From the NCBI RefSeq assembly GCF_008795985.1, contig NZ_VMHP01000002.1:124001-188000 (forward strand): 64,000 nt of DNA, in the 5' to 3' direction. How positions within the stretch are numbered: position 1 is the stretch's first letter; each line of letters starts with the position of its first letter. The translations under genes were made by a program, and so were the position numbers. This DNA comes from Marinobacter halotolerans (GTDB taxonomy: Bacteria > Pseudomonadota > Gammaproteobacteria > Pseudomonadales > Oleiphilaceae). Below the pieces are notes generated by a model, which was not told where the DNA came from, searched no databases, and saw only the letters and a list, made by a program, of their open reading frames with translations. Shown here piece by piece: positions 35,001-42,331 of the stretch.

Positions 35001-35255
35001 TCAGTGCTCGGGGAGCGTGACGTTCAGCTCCAACACGGAATGGCTGTCGGTCCGGTCTACCTCGACCTGCACCATATCATCGCTGATCTGCACGTACTTA
35101 CGGATCACTTCCAGCAGCTCCTTTTGAAGCGCAGGCAGGTAGTCCGGCTGTTCACGCTGACCACGTTCATGGGCAACAATGATCTGCAGGCGCTCTTTGG
35201 CCACGCTTGCCGTGCGGTTGCTTTTTTTGCTCTTGAAATAGTCCAGGAAACTCAT
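35001..35255 (-). CDS. minE: Cell division topological specificity factor MinE
   Basis: 84 residues. The N-terminal [24 protein letters not shown] contains the membrane-targeting helix and the anti-MinCD segment; the C-terminal half forms the dimer and topological domain ([14 protein letters not shown]). MinE drives MinD off the membrane and so sets pole-to-pole oscillation. It starts 3 bases after the minD stop. Confidence 0.97.
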   Translation of the reverse strand: MSFLDYFKSKKSNRTASVAKERLQIIVAHERGQREQPDYLPALQKELLEVIRKYVQISDDMVQVEVDRTDSHSVLELNVTLPEH

Positions 35256-35258
35256 CCC

Positions 35259-36071
35259 TTAGCCCCCCTTGAACATCCGTGAGAAGAAACCCTTTTTCTG
35301 CGAGGACATAAAGCGGTGTTCCCGCTCTTCACCCAGCAGCCGTGCGACGGCGTCTTCATAGGCCTGGCCGGCGTCGCTGTCTTCTTCCAGAATGACCGGC
35401 ACGCCCTGGTTAGAGGCATTCAGCACAATCTGTGACTCGGGAATCACGCCCAGCAGCGGGATTGCCAGAATTTCTTCCACGTCGGCTACCGACAGCATCT
35501 CGCCTTTTTCCACCCGGTCCGGGTTGTAACGGGTCAGAAGCAGGTGCTCCTTGACTGGGTCCTGGCCCATTTCAGCGCGGCGTGACTTGCTTTGCAGAAT
35601 GCCCAGGATACGGTCGGAATCCCGCACCGAGGACACTTCCGGGTTGGTCACCACAATGGCTTCGTCGGCATAGTAAAGCGCCATCAGCGCACCGTGCTCA
35701 ATGCCGGCCGGGGAGTCGCAGACGATGTAGTCAAAGCGCTCGGACAGTTCATTGATGACCTTTTCCACGCCTTCCTTGGTTAGCGCTTCTTTTTCCCGGG
35801 TCTGCGAAGCAGGCAGGATGTAAAGCGTTTCAACCCGCTTGTCCTTGATCAGCGCCTGGTTAAGAGAGGCTTCGCCCTGGATGACGTTGACAAAGTCGTA
35901 CACCACCCGGCGTTCACAGTTCATGATGAGATCAAGGTTGCGAAGGCCCACGTCGAAATCGATAACCACGGTTTTGTGGCCGAGTTTCGCCAACCCTGTG
36001 CTGATAGAGGCGCTGGTTGTGGTTTTACCTACGCCACCTTTTCCTGAGGTAACGACAATGATTCTAGCCAA
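35259..36071 (-). CDS. minD: Septum site-determining ATPase MinD
   Basis: 270 residues. Deviant Walker A KGGVGKTTTSA at the N-terminus, a Mg-binding Asp in VVIDFDVGLRNLDL, and a C-terminal amphipathic membrane-targeting helix (GFFSRMFKGG). MinD recruits MinC to the membrane and oscillates with MinE. 80 bases separate it from minC upstream, enough for an extra promoter. Confidence 0.98.
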   Translation of the reverse strand: MARIIVVTSGKGGVGKTTTSASISTGLAKLGHKTVVIDFDVGLRNLDLIMNCERRVVYDFVNVIQGEASLNQALIKDKRVETLYILPASQTREKEALTKEGVEKVINELSERFDYIVCDSPAGIEHGALMALYYADEAIVVTNPEVSSVRDSDRILGILQSKSRRAEMGQDPVKEHLLLTRYNPDRVEKGEMLSVADVEEILAIPLLGVIPESQIVLNASNQGVPVILEEDSDAGQAYEDAVARLLGEEREHRFMSSQKKGFFSRMFKGG

Positions 36072-36151
36072 GATTGCATCCCTGTTTTTCAGTGAATTCG
36101 AAATTGTCTGTTTATGTCAGCCGCGGGGGCTTAAATCCGGGCCGCAGGCGT

Positions 36152-36928
36152 TCAGCCCTTGTCCAGTGGCGTCACCACCAGCAGATCATCCTTGAGCTGG
36201 ATCTGAACGGCTGTCTTCCAGCCATTATCCTGGAGATCTTCCGAGATTTTATAGTGTCCGGCAATGGACACAAGCTCTGCTTCCAGAGACTGGCAGAAAA
36301 CCCGGGCGTGTTCAGCCCCGTGGATACCTGCAAGCGCCCGGCCTCTCAAAGGCCCATAAACATGAACATTACCGGCGGCCAGTACCTCGGCTCCGGCCTG
36401 CACTGATGCCAGAATAATCAGATCGCCGTCCGGCGCATAGACCTGCTGCCCCGAGCGCACTGGCTGGTTGATAATGCGGGCGGGCGCGGGTTCGCCGGTT
36501 TCTGTGCGTGCCGATTTGCCAGTCTGCTCTTTATTGGACTCGGCGGCCACTGCTGCGGCGTCGTCTGCCTCCGGACCGATGGCGCGGTCACGCTGGTTTG
36601 TGCCCGGTAGCAGCGCCAGCGACGCGCCGCGGGCGAGCCTGCGCTGGTCATCGTTGCCGCCGCGCACACCGATCACATGAATGTTGTGGCGGCGGCAGGT
36701 GCCGATAATCTTGAAAAAATCCAGTTCGCTGCTCAGGCCTTCATATTTCTCAAGGCTGATAATCAGGGGGATGTCCTTGAAGAAGCCGGGCGCCTGATTG
36801 ATCTTGTCTTTCAGGGTCTGCTCGAATTCACCTTCTTCAAAAAAATACAGCTCCAGCGCGGTCATGGAGACGCTGGCACTTTTCAGCTGAAAACACTGGG
36901 TAACGCCGGAAGCAGCGGTATCAGTCAT
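36152..36928 (-). CDS. minC: Septum site-determining protein MinC
   Basis: 258 residues from ATG 36928. The N-terminal domain that disrupts FtsZ filaments (about 1-110) and the C-terminal beta-helix domain (about 150-258, PVRSGQQVYAPDGDLIILASVQAGAEV) that binds MinD are joined by a long, low-complexity linker of about 40 residues. Its start overlaps the hopJ-like stop (TGATG), so minC is translationally coupled to two small genes upstream; minC alone at the head of the operon is the more usual arrangement. Confidence 0.96.
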   Translation of the reverse strand: MTDTAASGVTQCFQLKSASVSMTALELYFFEEGEFEQTLKDKINQAPGFFKDIPLIISLEKYEGLSSELDFFKIIGTCRRHNIHVIGVRGGNDDQRRLARGASLALLPGTNQRDRAIGPEADDAAAVAAESNKEQTGKSARTETGEPAPARIINQPVRSGQQVYAPDGDLIILASVQAGAEVLAAGNVHVYGPLRGRALAGIHGAEHARVFCQSLEAELVSIAGHYKISEDLQDNGWKTAVQIQLKDDLLVVTPLDKG

Positions 36929-37314
36929 CAAGAACTCTCTTCGGTAGTGTCTTCCTGGCCGGCGGCCGGGCGTTTGCGTAAGGGCGGTTTGTCAAAGCTC
37001 ACGCCGGACCAGCCGGTTGTCATGAATTGGCGGATATTGCCATGGCTTTCACCCGCCGGGTCGTCCAGCACCTGCTGGTAATGTTCGGCGAACAGGCGAA
37101 GCGTATCGCTCTCGTTCAGGTTACAGTACTGGGCCAGGGAAAAGACGCGGCAGGAACCTTCGTTCTCTCCTGCGGCGTTGGCCAGGGGGCCGTTGCGAAA
37201 GCTGACCGGCTGATAGTCGAAGGACTGGCTGATCAGCTCCAGCGTGTCGCTGAACCGGCTGTGGCCGGCCGCAAGAGACGCCAGATGCACCCGCACCCGT
37301 TCGTTGACGTTCAT
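36928..37314 (-). CDS. HopJ family protein
   Basis: 128 residues. The sequence has the HopJ family pattern (SFDYQPVSFRNGPLANAAGENEGSCRVF, read in two pieces, and LFAEHYQQVLDDPAGESHGNIRQF). HopJ was named after a Pseudomonas effector list, but family members are widespread in free-living bacteria without type III secretion; here it has no secretion signal or chaperone and is a housekeeping-type protein of unknown function. It overlaps DUF1244 upstream by 4 bases and minC downstream by one base. Confidence 0.88.
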   Translation of the reverse strand: MNVNERVRVHLASLAAGHSRFSDTLELISQSFDYQPVSFRNGPLANAAGENEGSCRVFSLAQYCNLNESDTLRLFAEHYQQVLDDPAGESHGNIRQFMTTGWSGVSFDKPPLRKRPAAGQEDTTEESS

Positions 37315-37601
37315 TGGGGCCGGCCTTTCAGGTCCTTTTTGGCGTCGGTCTGATAGGCGGCTTTCCAGTCTTCGTAGGGCATGCCGTAGATGATTTCACG
37401 GGCCTGCGGGTCGGACAGGTCAAAGCCGCGTTCGCTGGCCTCCGCGCGGTACCACTTGGACAGGCAATTGCGGCAGAAGCCGGCCAGGTTCATCAGGTCG
37501 AGGTTCTGCACCTCGGTGTGCTCGCGCAGGTGGCTTACCAGCTTGCGGAACGCGGCGGCTTCAATTTCGGTCTGGCTATCCCGGGGGATCTGATCAGTCA
37601 T
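37311..37601 (-). CDS. DUF1244 family protein
   Basis: 96 residues. Matches DUF1244: VSHLREHTEVQNLDLMNLAGFCRNCLSKWY with a CxxC pair, then DPQAREIIYGMPYEDWKAAYQ. Small soluble helical protein; the CxxC may bind metal. It is the first gene of a unit that runs DUF1244-HopJ-minC-minD-minE. The divergent intergenic region of 111 bases upstream contains a LexA box 72 bases before its start. Confidence 0.9.
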   Translation of the reverse strand: MTDQIPRDSQTEIEAAAFRKLVSHLREHTEVQNLDLMNLAGFCRNCLSKWYRAEASERGFDLSDPQAREIIYGMPYEDWKAAYQTDAKKDLKGRPQ

Positions 37602-37673
37602 AATAGGGCATCCGTCTGACGATTGGTCGTGAACGATCCTGACATTCTCTGCATGTTACCTTAAGATACAAGG

Positions 37674-37689
37674 CTGTACATATGTACAG
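37674..37689. promoter_or_regulatory. LexA (SOS) box
   Basis: CTGTACATATGTACAG is a perfect 16-base palindrome matching the CTGT-N8-ACAG LexA operator. It lies 23 bases before the dinB ATG, the expected place to repress Pol IV, and 72 bases before DUF1244 on the other strand. Confidence 0.92.
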
Positions 37690-37712
37690 ATCCATTACCC
37701 GATTGAAATGCC

Positions 37713-38777
37713 ATGGCTCAGCGAAAAATTATCCATGTCGACTGCGACTGTTTCTACGCCGCCGTCGAGATGCGGGATGATCCGACACTGCGGGATGTGC
37801 CGCTGGCCGTTGGCGGGCAGGGCGGTCGTGGCGTCGTCACCACCTGCAACTACCGGGCGCGTGCGTTTGGCGTGCGTTCCGCCATGCCCGGCGGCGAGGC
37901 CCGCAGGATCTGCCCGGGCCTGGTGACCGTGCCGCCGGATATGAACCGCTACCGCATTGCATCCCGACAGGTTATGGATATTTTGCGGGAGCTGACCGAT
38001 CTGGTCGAGCCTTTGTCGCTGGATGAAGCGTTTCTGGACGTCACCGAGGTAACCGATCACAAGGGCAGCGCCACGTTGATGGCGGAATATCTCCGGCAGA
38101 GGGTAAAGGATGAGGTGGGGATCACCATCTCCGCCGGCGTTGCGCCCAATAAATTCCTGGCAAAAATCGCCAGCGACTGGGAAAAACCCGACGGTCTTTT
38201 TGTGATTACCCCGGACCGGGTCGATGAGTTTGTCCGGGCTTTGCAGGTAGAAAAGCTGTTCGGTGTCGGCAGGGTAACGGCCGGTAAGCTCCATGATATG
38301 GGCGTGAGCACCTGCGGCGATCTGCAACGTACTCCGGTCGAAGATCTGCTGGAGCGATTCGGCAAGCAGGGCTATCGGCTCAGGGAGATGGCCTTTGGTC
38401 GGGACAATCGGGAAGTGGTGGTGTCGCGGATTGCCAAATCCGTTAGTGTGGAACGGACCTTTTCCCAGGATCTGCCCGATAAAAACGCCTGCGACTCGGT
38501 GATGGCCTCGCTGGTGGCAGACCTGAATCTGCGGCTCAGTCGGAAGGCCGGGCGCAAACCCATTCACAAGCTGTTTATCAAGATCCGCTATAGTGATTTT
38601 TCCACCCACACCCTGGAGCGGGTGCGGGATCAGATCCAGAAGCCGGAACTGGCGGATTACCAGCCACTGCTCGATGAACTGGTCACCAATACTGAGCGGC
38701 CGGTGCGACTGCTTGGCCTGGGGGTGCGGTTCCGCAACGACGAGTCTCCCACCACACAGCTCAGACTATTTGACTGA
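37713..38777 (+). CDS. dinB: DNA polymerase IV
   Basis: 354 residues. Y-family translesion polymerase. Catalytic metal ligands are seen in [17 protein letters not shown] and in [12 protein letters not shown]; the thumb has helix-hairpin-helix [15 protein letters not shown]; the C-terminus ends QLRLFD, a beta-clamp binding motif. LexA control is visible directly upstream. The Shine-Dalgarno is weak, and an out-of-frame ATG lies 5 bases upstream, which may keep expression low. Its last 17 bases overlap the convergent PAP2 gene. Confidence 0.97.
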   Translation: MAQRKIIHVDCDCFYAAVEMRDDPTLRDVPLAVGGQGGRGVVTTCNYRARAFGVRSAMPGGEARRICPGLVTVPPDMNRYRIASRQVMDILRELTDLVEPLSLDEAFLDVTEVTDHKGSATLMAEYLRQRVKDEVGITISAGVAPNKFLAKIASDWEKPDGLFVITPDRVDEFVRALQVEKLFGVGRVTAGKLHDMGVSTCGDLQRTPVEDLLERFGKQGYRLREMAFGRDNREVVVSRIAKSVSVERTFSQDLPDKNACDSVMASLVADLNLRLSRKAGRKPIHKLFIKIRYSDFSTHTLERVRDQIQKPELADYQPLLDELVTNTERPVRLLGLGVRFRNDESPTTQLRLFD

Positions 38778-39324
38778 ACAGTTCGACCAGCGCTCCGGTG
38801 GTCAGTAGGCCCAGGCAGCCACCAAGCAGTGCGCCCGCGGCGACATCCGTGGGGTAGTGCAGGCCCAGAACCACCCGCGAGGCCGCAACACTCAGAGTAA
38901 AAGGCAATAGTGCCCAGGCCAGTTCCGGTATGGTCAGGGCCAGCATGGTATTGAAGCAGACTGCGTGAAGCGTGTGGCCGGACGGAAAGCTGTAGCGATC
39001 CAGTGGTGGAATTCCGCAATTGATTGCCTGGAATGAAATAAAAGGGCGTTCCCTTACCAGACGGTGCTTCAGCAGTTTGTAGATCAGCGTGCACAGCAGC
39101 CCCGTTGTCACCATGGCCAGGGCGATGCCCAGACCCCGGGCCGGCAGTAAAACCGGTATGGCAAGGATAACAAGGTACCAGAGCCAGCCGTCCCCAAGCC
39201 GACTGACAACACTGAAGTAGCCCCTGATCGGCCGAAATCTCAGTAGTCGGTTAATGGAGCGGCACAGCAGGAATTCCCGCTGATCCACCAGATCAAACAG
39301 TTGTGACTTGCTTGTGACGGACAT
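38761..39324 (-). CDS. PAP2-family membrane phosphatase
   Basis: 187 residues from ATG 39324, with GAGG 9 bases upstream. About six helices and the complete lipid-phosphatase signature: K-x6-RP (KHRLVRERP), PSGH (SFPSGHT) and SR-x5-H (SRVVLGLH). Such enzymes dephosphorylate phosphatidate, phosphatidylglycerophosphate or undecaprenyl pyrophosphate. Its start lies inside the end of the glycosyltransferase gene (32-base overlap), so the two are co-expressed. With the Pho box upstream of the pair, supply of diacylglycerol from phosphatidate for a glycolipid is the most attractive role. Confidence 0.92.
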   Translation of the reverse strand: MSVTSKSQLFDLVDQREFLLCRSINRLLRFRPIRGYFSVVSRLGDGWLWYLVILAIPVLLPARGLGIALAMVTTGLLCTLIYKLLKHRLVRERPFISFQAINCGIPPLDRYSFPSGHTLHAVCFNTMLALTIPELAWALLPFTLSVAASRVVLGLHYPTDVAAGALLGGCLGLLTTGALVELFSQIV

Positions 39325-40534
39325 GATGACGGGCCTCTGCGGGCTGGTTAATGACCAGGTTTTCGAATCGTTCCACCTGAGTTGCCCAATCCAGATCCAG
39401 GGCGTCCAGCCTGGCCTGGGTCCGGATCCGGCGGGTAAAGGTTGGCTGATCAATCAGCCTGAGCGCGTGGCTTACGAAGGCCTCGCTGTCTTCAAGGCTG
39501 GCTTTCATGCCGTTGTCGCCATGGCGGATGTGCTCGCGTGCGGCGGCATCGTCGAACGCCACCACTGCAAGACCGCTGGCCATGGCCTCGGTGACCACAT
39601 TACCGAAGGTGTCGGTTTTGCTGGGGAACAGAAACAGGTCGCCGGAGGCGTAGTGCTCGGCTAGCTGTTCGCCACGCTGGATGCCGGTGAACAGATAATC
39701 CGGGTGACGTTCTGCCAGGCGCTGACGCATGGGGCCATCCCCCACCAGCACGAATCGTGCGGTAGGATGCAGGCTCTTGAGCCGTTCGAAACAGGACACC
39801 GCCAGCTGCAGGTTTTTCTCCGCTGCCAGCCGGCCGACATACAGGATAGCGGTGTCCCCGGGGTTCAGTCCCCAGGATTCCCGTAATGCCTGGCTCCGTT
39901 TGGCCGGTGAAAACAGGTTGCAATCCACCCCGCGGCTCCATAATGCGACCGGGTTGATGCCCATGCTTTGGGTGGCGGCCATGGTTTTGCGGGTCGGCAC
40001 CAGGGTTACTGCGGTGCGATTGTGGAACCACTGGCCGTAGCGGCACAGAAGGGCCTCAAGCCAGCCGGCACCATAGTACTGGCTGTAACTGTGAAAATTG
40101 GTGTGAAACCCGGAACTGACCGGAATGCCAAGCCGGCGCGCGGCGCTCACCGCAGACACCCCGAGCGGCCCTTGAGTGGCGACATAAACAGCGTCTGGGC
40201 GGTTTTTGCGCCAGAGGCGGGTCAGTCGCCCGGGCACCGATAAGCCGAAACGGAGATCGCTGTAGCCGGGAATGGGCAGGCCTGTTACCCGCAGGGTTTG
40301 ATGGCACAAGTCGGGAGTTGCCTCAAAGCCGGCGCTATCTTCCTGTTTTTGCCCGGGACGGACAACCGACACGTAATGGCCGCGACGGACCAGTTCCTCG
40401 CACAGATAGCGGAGTGTGTTGGCCACGCCATTGACCTCCGGCGGAAAGGTCTCGGAAACAATGGTAATGTGTCGTTGACCTGTGATCGCCGGGCTGGGTG
40501 CTGTCACTTTCATTCCCGAACACGCTGTTTTCAT
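39293..40534 (-). CDS. GT4-family glycosyltransferase (probable lipid glycosyltransferase)
   Basis: 413 residues from ATG 40534. Two Rossmann-like halves: N-terminal HITIVSETFPPEVNGVANTL and GFHTNFHSYSQYYG; C-terminal ILYVGRLAAEKNLQL, FVLVGDGPMRQRL and the nucleotide-sugar Glu motif FPSKTDTFGNVVTEAMASG. This resembles retaining GT4 enzymes that transfer sugars to diacylglycerol (alpha-mannosyltransferase/Agt-like). If the transcript starts about 10 bases past the Pho box -10 region (near 40535), translation may begin at ATG 40513 or GTG 40507 rather than 40534. It overlaps the PAP2 gene. Confidence 0.88.
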   Translation of the reverse strand: MKTACSGMKVTAPSPAITGQRHITIVSETFPPEVNGVANTLRYLCEELVRRGHYVSVVRPGQKQEDSAGFEATPDLCHQTLRVTGLPIPGYSDLRFGLSVPGRLTRLWRKNRPDAVYVATQGPLGVSAVSAARRLGIPVSSGFHTNFHSYSQYYGAGWLEALLCRYGQWFHNRTAVTLVPTRKTMAATQSMGINPVALWSRGVDCNLFSPAKRSQALRESWGLNPGDTAILYVGRLAAEKNLQLAVSCFERLKSLHPTARFVLVGDGPMRQRLAERHPDYLFTGIQRGEQLAEHYASGDLFLFPSKTDTFGNVVTEAMASGLAVVAFDDAAAREHIRHGDNGMKASLEDSEAFVSHALRLIDQPTFTRRIRTQARLDALDLDWATQVERFENLVINQPAEARHHVRHKQVTTV

Positions 40535-40557
40535 GGTTCCCACTGTGAAGCCGGGCC

Positions 40558-40597
40558 ATGACAGGGTTGCGACAGTATTGTGACAATACCGTGACAG
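40558..40597 (-). promoter_or_regulatory. Pho box: four direct heptamers at 11-base spacing
   Basis: On the minus strand the sequence reads CTGTCAC-4-TTGTCAC-4-CTGTCGC-4-CTGTCAT, that is heptamers at 40591-40597, 40580-40586, 40569-40575 and 40558-40564. This is the PhoB layout (7-base repeats of CTGTCAT with 4-base spacers) in two tandem copies, pointing at the glycosyltransferase gene. A weak CACAGT (40542-40547) lies exactly 10 bases past the last heptamer, where PhoB promoters have their -10. Confidence 0.85.
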
Positions 40598-40638
40598 TCG
40601 AATCAGACAAATCAGGCACCGATAATTCCGGAGGATCT

Positions 40639-41676
40639 ATGAAAACCCGCAGGCTTGGCAGAACCGATATCGACGTTAGCGAAATATGTCTGGGCACCAT
40701 GACCTGGGGTGAGCAGAATTCCGAAAGTGAGGCGGCTGAGCAGCTGGATTTCGCCACGTCCGAGGGTGTCAATTTCATTGACGCCGCGGAAATGTACCCG
40801 GTGCCGCCCCGGGCAGAAACCCAAGGTCTGACCGAGACTTACCTGGGTAATTGGCTGGCGAAACGCGGTAAACGGGACGATCTGGTGATTGCGTCAAAAG
40901 TGGCAGGGCCCGGCAATGGACTGACCTATCTGCGAAACGGTCCGCGCCTTACCCGGTCTCACATCCGCCTGGCCTGCGAAGACAGCTTGAAGCGGCTGCA
41001 GACAGATTACATCGACCTCTACCAGGTTCACTGGCCGGACCGGAATGCCAACTTCTTTGGCAAACTTGGCTACCAGCATCAGCCGGATGAGCAATCGACT
41101 CCCATCGAGGAAACCCTGGAAGCGCTCCACGAGTTGGTGGGGGAAGGCAAGATCCGCCAGATCGGCATCTCCAACGAAACCCCCTGGGGTACATCCGAGT
41201 ATCTGCGTCTGGCCAGGGAAAACAACTGGCCGCGGCTGGTCAGCATCCAGAACCCCTACAACCTGCTGAATCGCACCTTTGAGGTGGGTATGGCCGAAAT
41301 CGCCTGTCGGGAACAGGTAGGTTTGCTGGCCTATTCGCCACTGGCGTTCGGGGTGCTGTCCGGTAAATACCTGGGTGGCCGTCGGCCCGAGTGTGCCCGG
41401 CTGTCGCTCTACACTCGCTTTTCCCGATATACCAGCAGTCGCGGTGACGCTGCTACCCGCGCCTACGTGGATCTGGCGAAAAAGCATGGTCTGTCTCCGG
41501 TGCAGATGGCGCTGGCCTACGTGACAGGCCGGGATTTTGTGACCAGCAACATCATTGGGGCAACGTCGCTGGAGCAACTGCGGGAGAACATCCGTTCTGC
41601 TTCATTGCAGCTGGATGATCAGGTGCTTGCCGATATCGAGGCCATTCACGGGGAGTTCACCAATCCCTGTCCTTAG
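40639..41676 (+). CDS. NADPH-dependent aldo/keto reductase (Tas-like)
   Basis: 345 residues from ATG 40639 with a strong GGAGGA 6 bases upstream. The aldo/keto reductase tetrad is visible: Asp and Tyr in FIDAAEMYPVPP, Lys in VIASKVAGPG, His in YQVHWPDR. The insert after HWPDRNANFFGKLGY matches the Tas branch (E. coli Tas). Physiological substrate unknown; a small aldehyde is likely. It is transcribed away from the Pho-box-controlled glycosyltransferase pair and shares its upstream region, but the Pho heptamers face the other way. Confidence 0.93.
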   Translation: MKTRRLGRTDIDVSEICLGTMTWGEQNSESEAAEQLDFATSEGVNFIDAAEMYPVPPRAETQGLTETYLGNWLAKRGKRDDLVIASKVAGPGNGLTYLRNGPRLTRSHIRLACEDSLKRLQTDYIDLYQVHWPDRNANFFGKLGYQHQPDEQSTPIEETLEALHELVGEGKIRQIGISNETPWGTSEYLRLARENNWPRLVSIQNPYNLLNRTFEVGMAEIACREQVGLLAYSPLAFGVLSGKYLGGRRPECARLSLYTRFSRYTSSRGDAATRAYVDLAKKHGLSPVQMALAYVTGRDFVTSNIIGATSLEQLRENIRSASLQLDDQVLADIEAIHGEFTNPCP

Positions 41677-41788
41677 TTGTCCTTAGTGAGTTGTCGGCAG
41701 GTCAGGGTGGCGGGATTACACCCCGTTACAGAAAATGCTGGTTTTTTGACAAAAAAGATGCCCTCTGATGGCGGTATTCCGGCACATT

Positions 41789-41853
41789 TGTGTGCAAATT
41801 CACAACATTTTTGCGTTGGATCATTAGACTTTGATCGCAGGTGACATTAGAAT
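41789..41853 (+). promoter_or_regulatory. CRP/Vfr-like site and promoter of the small exported protein
   Basis: TGTGT-GCAAAT-TCACA (41789-41804) differs from the CRP consensus TGTGA-N6-TCACA at one base. A TAGAAT (41848-41853) follows; a start near 41860 puts the site centre about 63 bases upstream, close to the class I position of -61.5. A weak TTAGAC (41824-41829) is a possible -35. Confidence 0.5.
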
Positions 41854-41882
41854 CTCCGCCTCGATCAGGACCCAGAAACATC

Positions 41883-42197
41883 ATGATTATTCGCATCTTT
41901 ATCGCCCTTCTCGCACTCAACATGGTGGCTTTCGTCGTTCGCGCTGAAGCAGCCGAGCGCGTATTTGCCGACCAGGTGCCGACCCAGGATGTTTATGAAC
42001 TTCAGGAGCAAATGTCCGGCGACTTCGAGCGCGAAGCTTCTGACATGTTCGCCTCTATCGGATCGCGTCTGCTGAGCCTCAGCCTTTCGGGCTCGGATCC
42101 GAAAGAAAAGACCTATGCATCGGATTCCGCGAAGGCGGATCATGGTGTTGCCTTGCTTGAAGAGGGCGCCTGCCTGAATTTCAAGTGGATCTTCTGA
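41883..42197 (+). CDS. Small exported protein of unknown function
   Basis: 104 residues from ATG 41883. The first 22 residues (MIIRIFIALLALNMVAFVVR) are followed by AEAAE, a Sec signal with cleavage after AEA. The mature part of about 80 residues is soluble, charged and starts with an amphipathic stretch rich in Glu and Gln; one Cys near the C-terminus (EEGACLNFKWIF). No family recognised. It has its own promoter region with a CRP-like site and stands alone before the acyl-CoA hydrolase gene (134 bases). Codon use is like its neighbours. Confidence 0.7.
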   Translation: MIIRIFIALLALNMVAFVVRAEAAERVFADQVPTQDVYELQEQMSGDFEREASDMFASIGSRLLSLSLSGSDPKEKTYASDSAKADHGVALLEEGACLNFKWIF

Positions 42198-42331
42198 AAC
42201 CGCCAGCTCTCACTACTGCCACCACAACTTTCTGCTTCATTCTACGCCCCGCACCAGATTGCCTGTCCGCGTCAGCCGTGTGATCATCCGACTCCTGTAA
42301 TCGTTCTTTGATGCCAACACGGAGTTCGCTC

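Noticed and set aside
36928..37314. HopJ as a type III secretion effector
   Set aside because: No secretion genes, chaperone or effector-like composition; the family is common in free-living bacteria and here the gene is coupled to minC.
40558..40597. The heptamer array as a control site for the aldo/keto reductase
   Set aside because: Pho heptamers are directional, and here they point at the glycosyltransferase; the reductase has its own strong ribosome site and no Pho-type -10 at the right distance.
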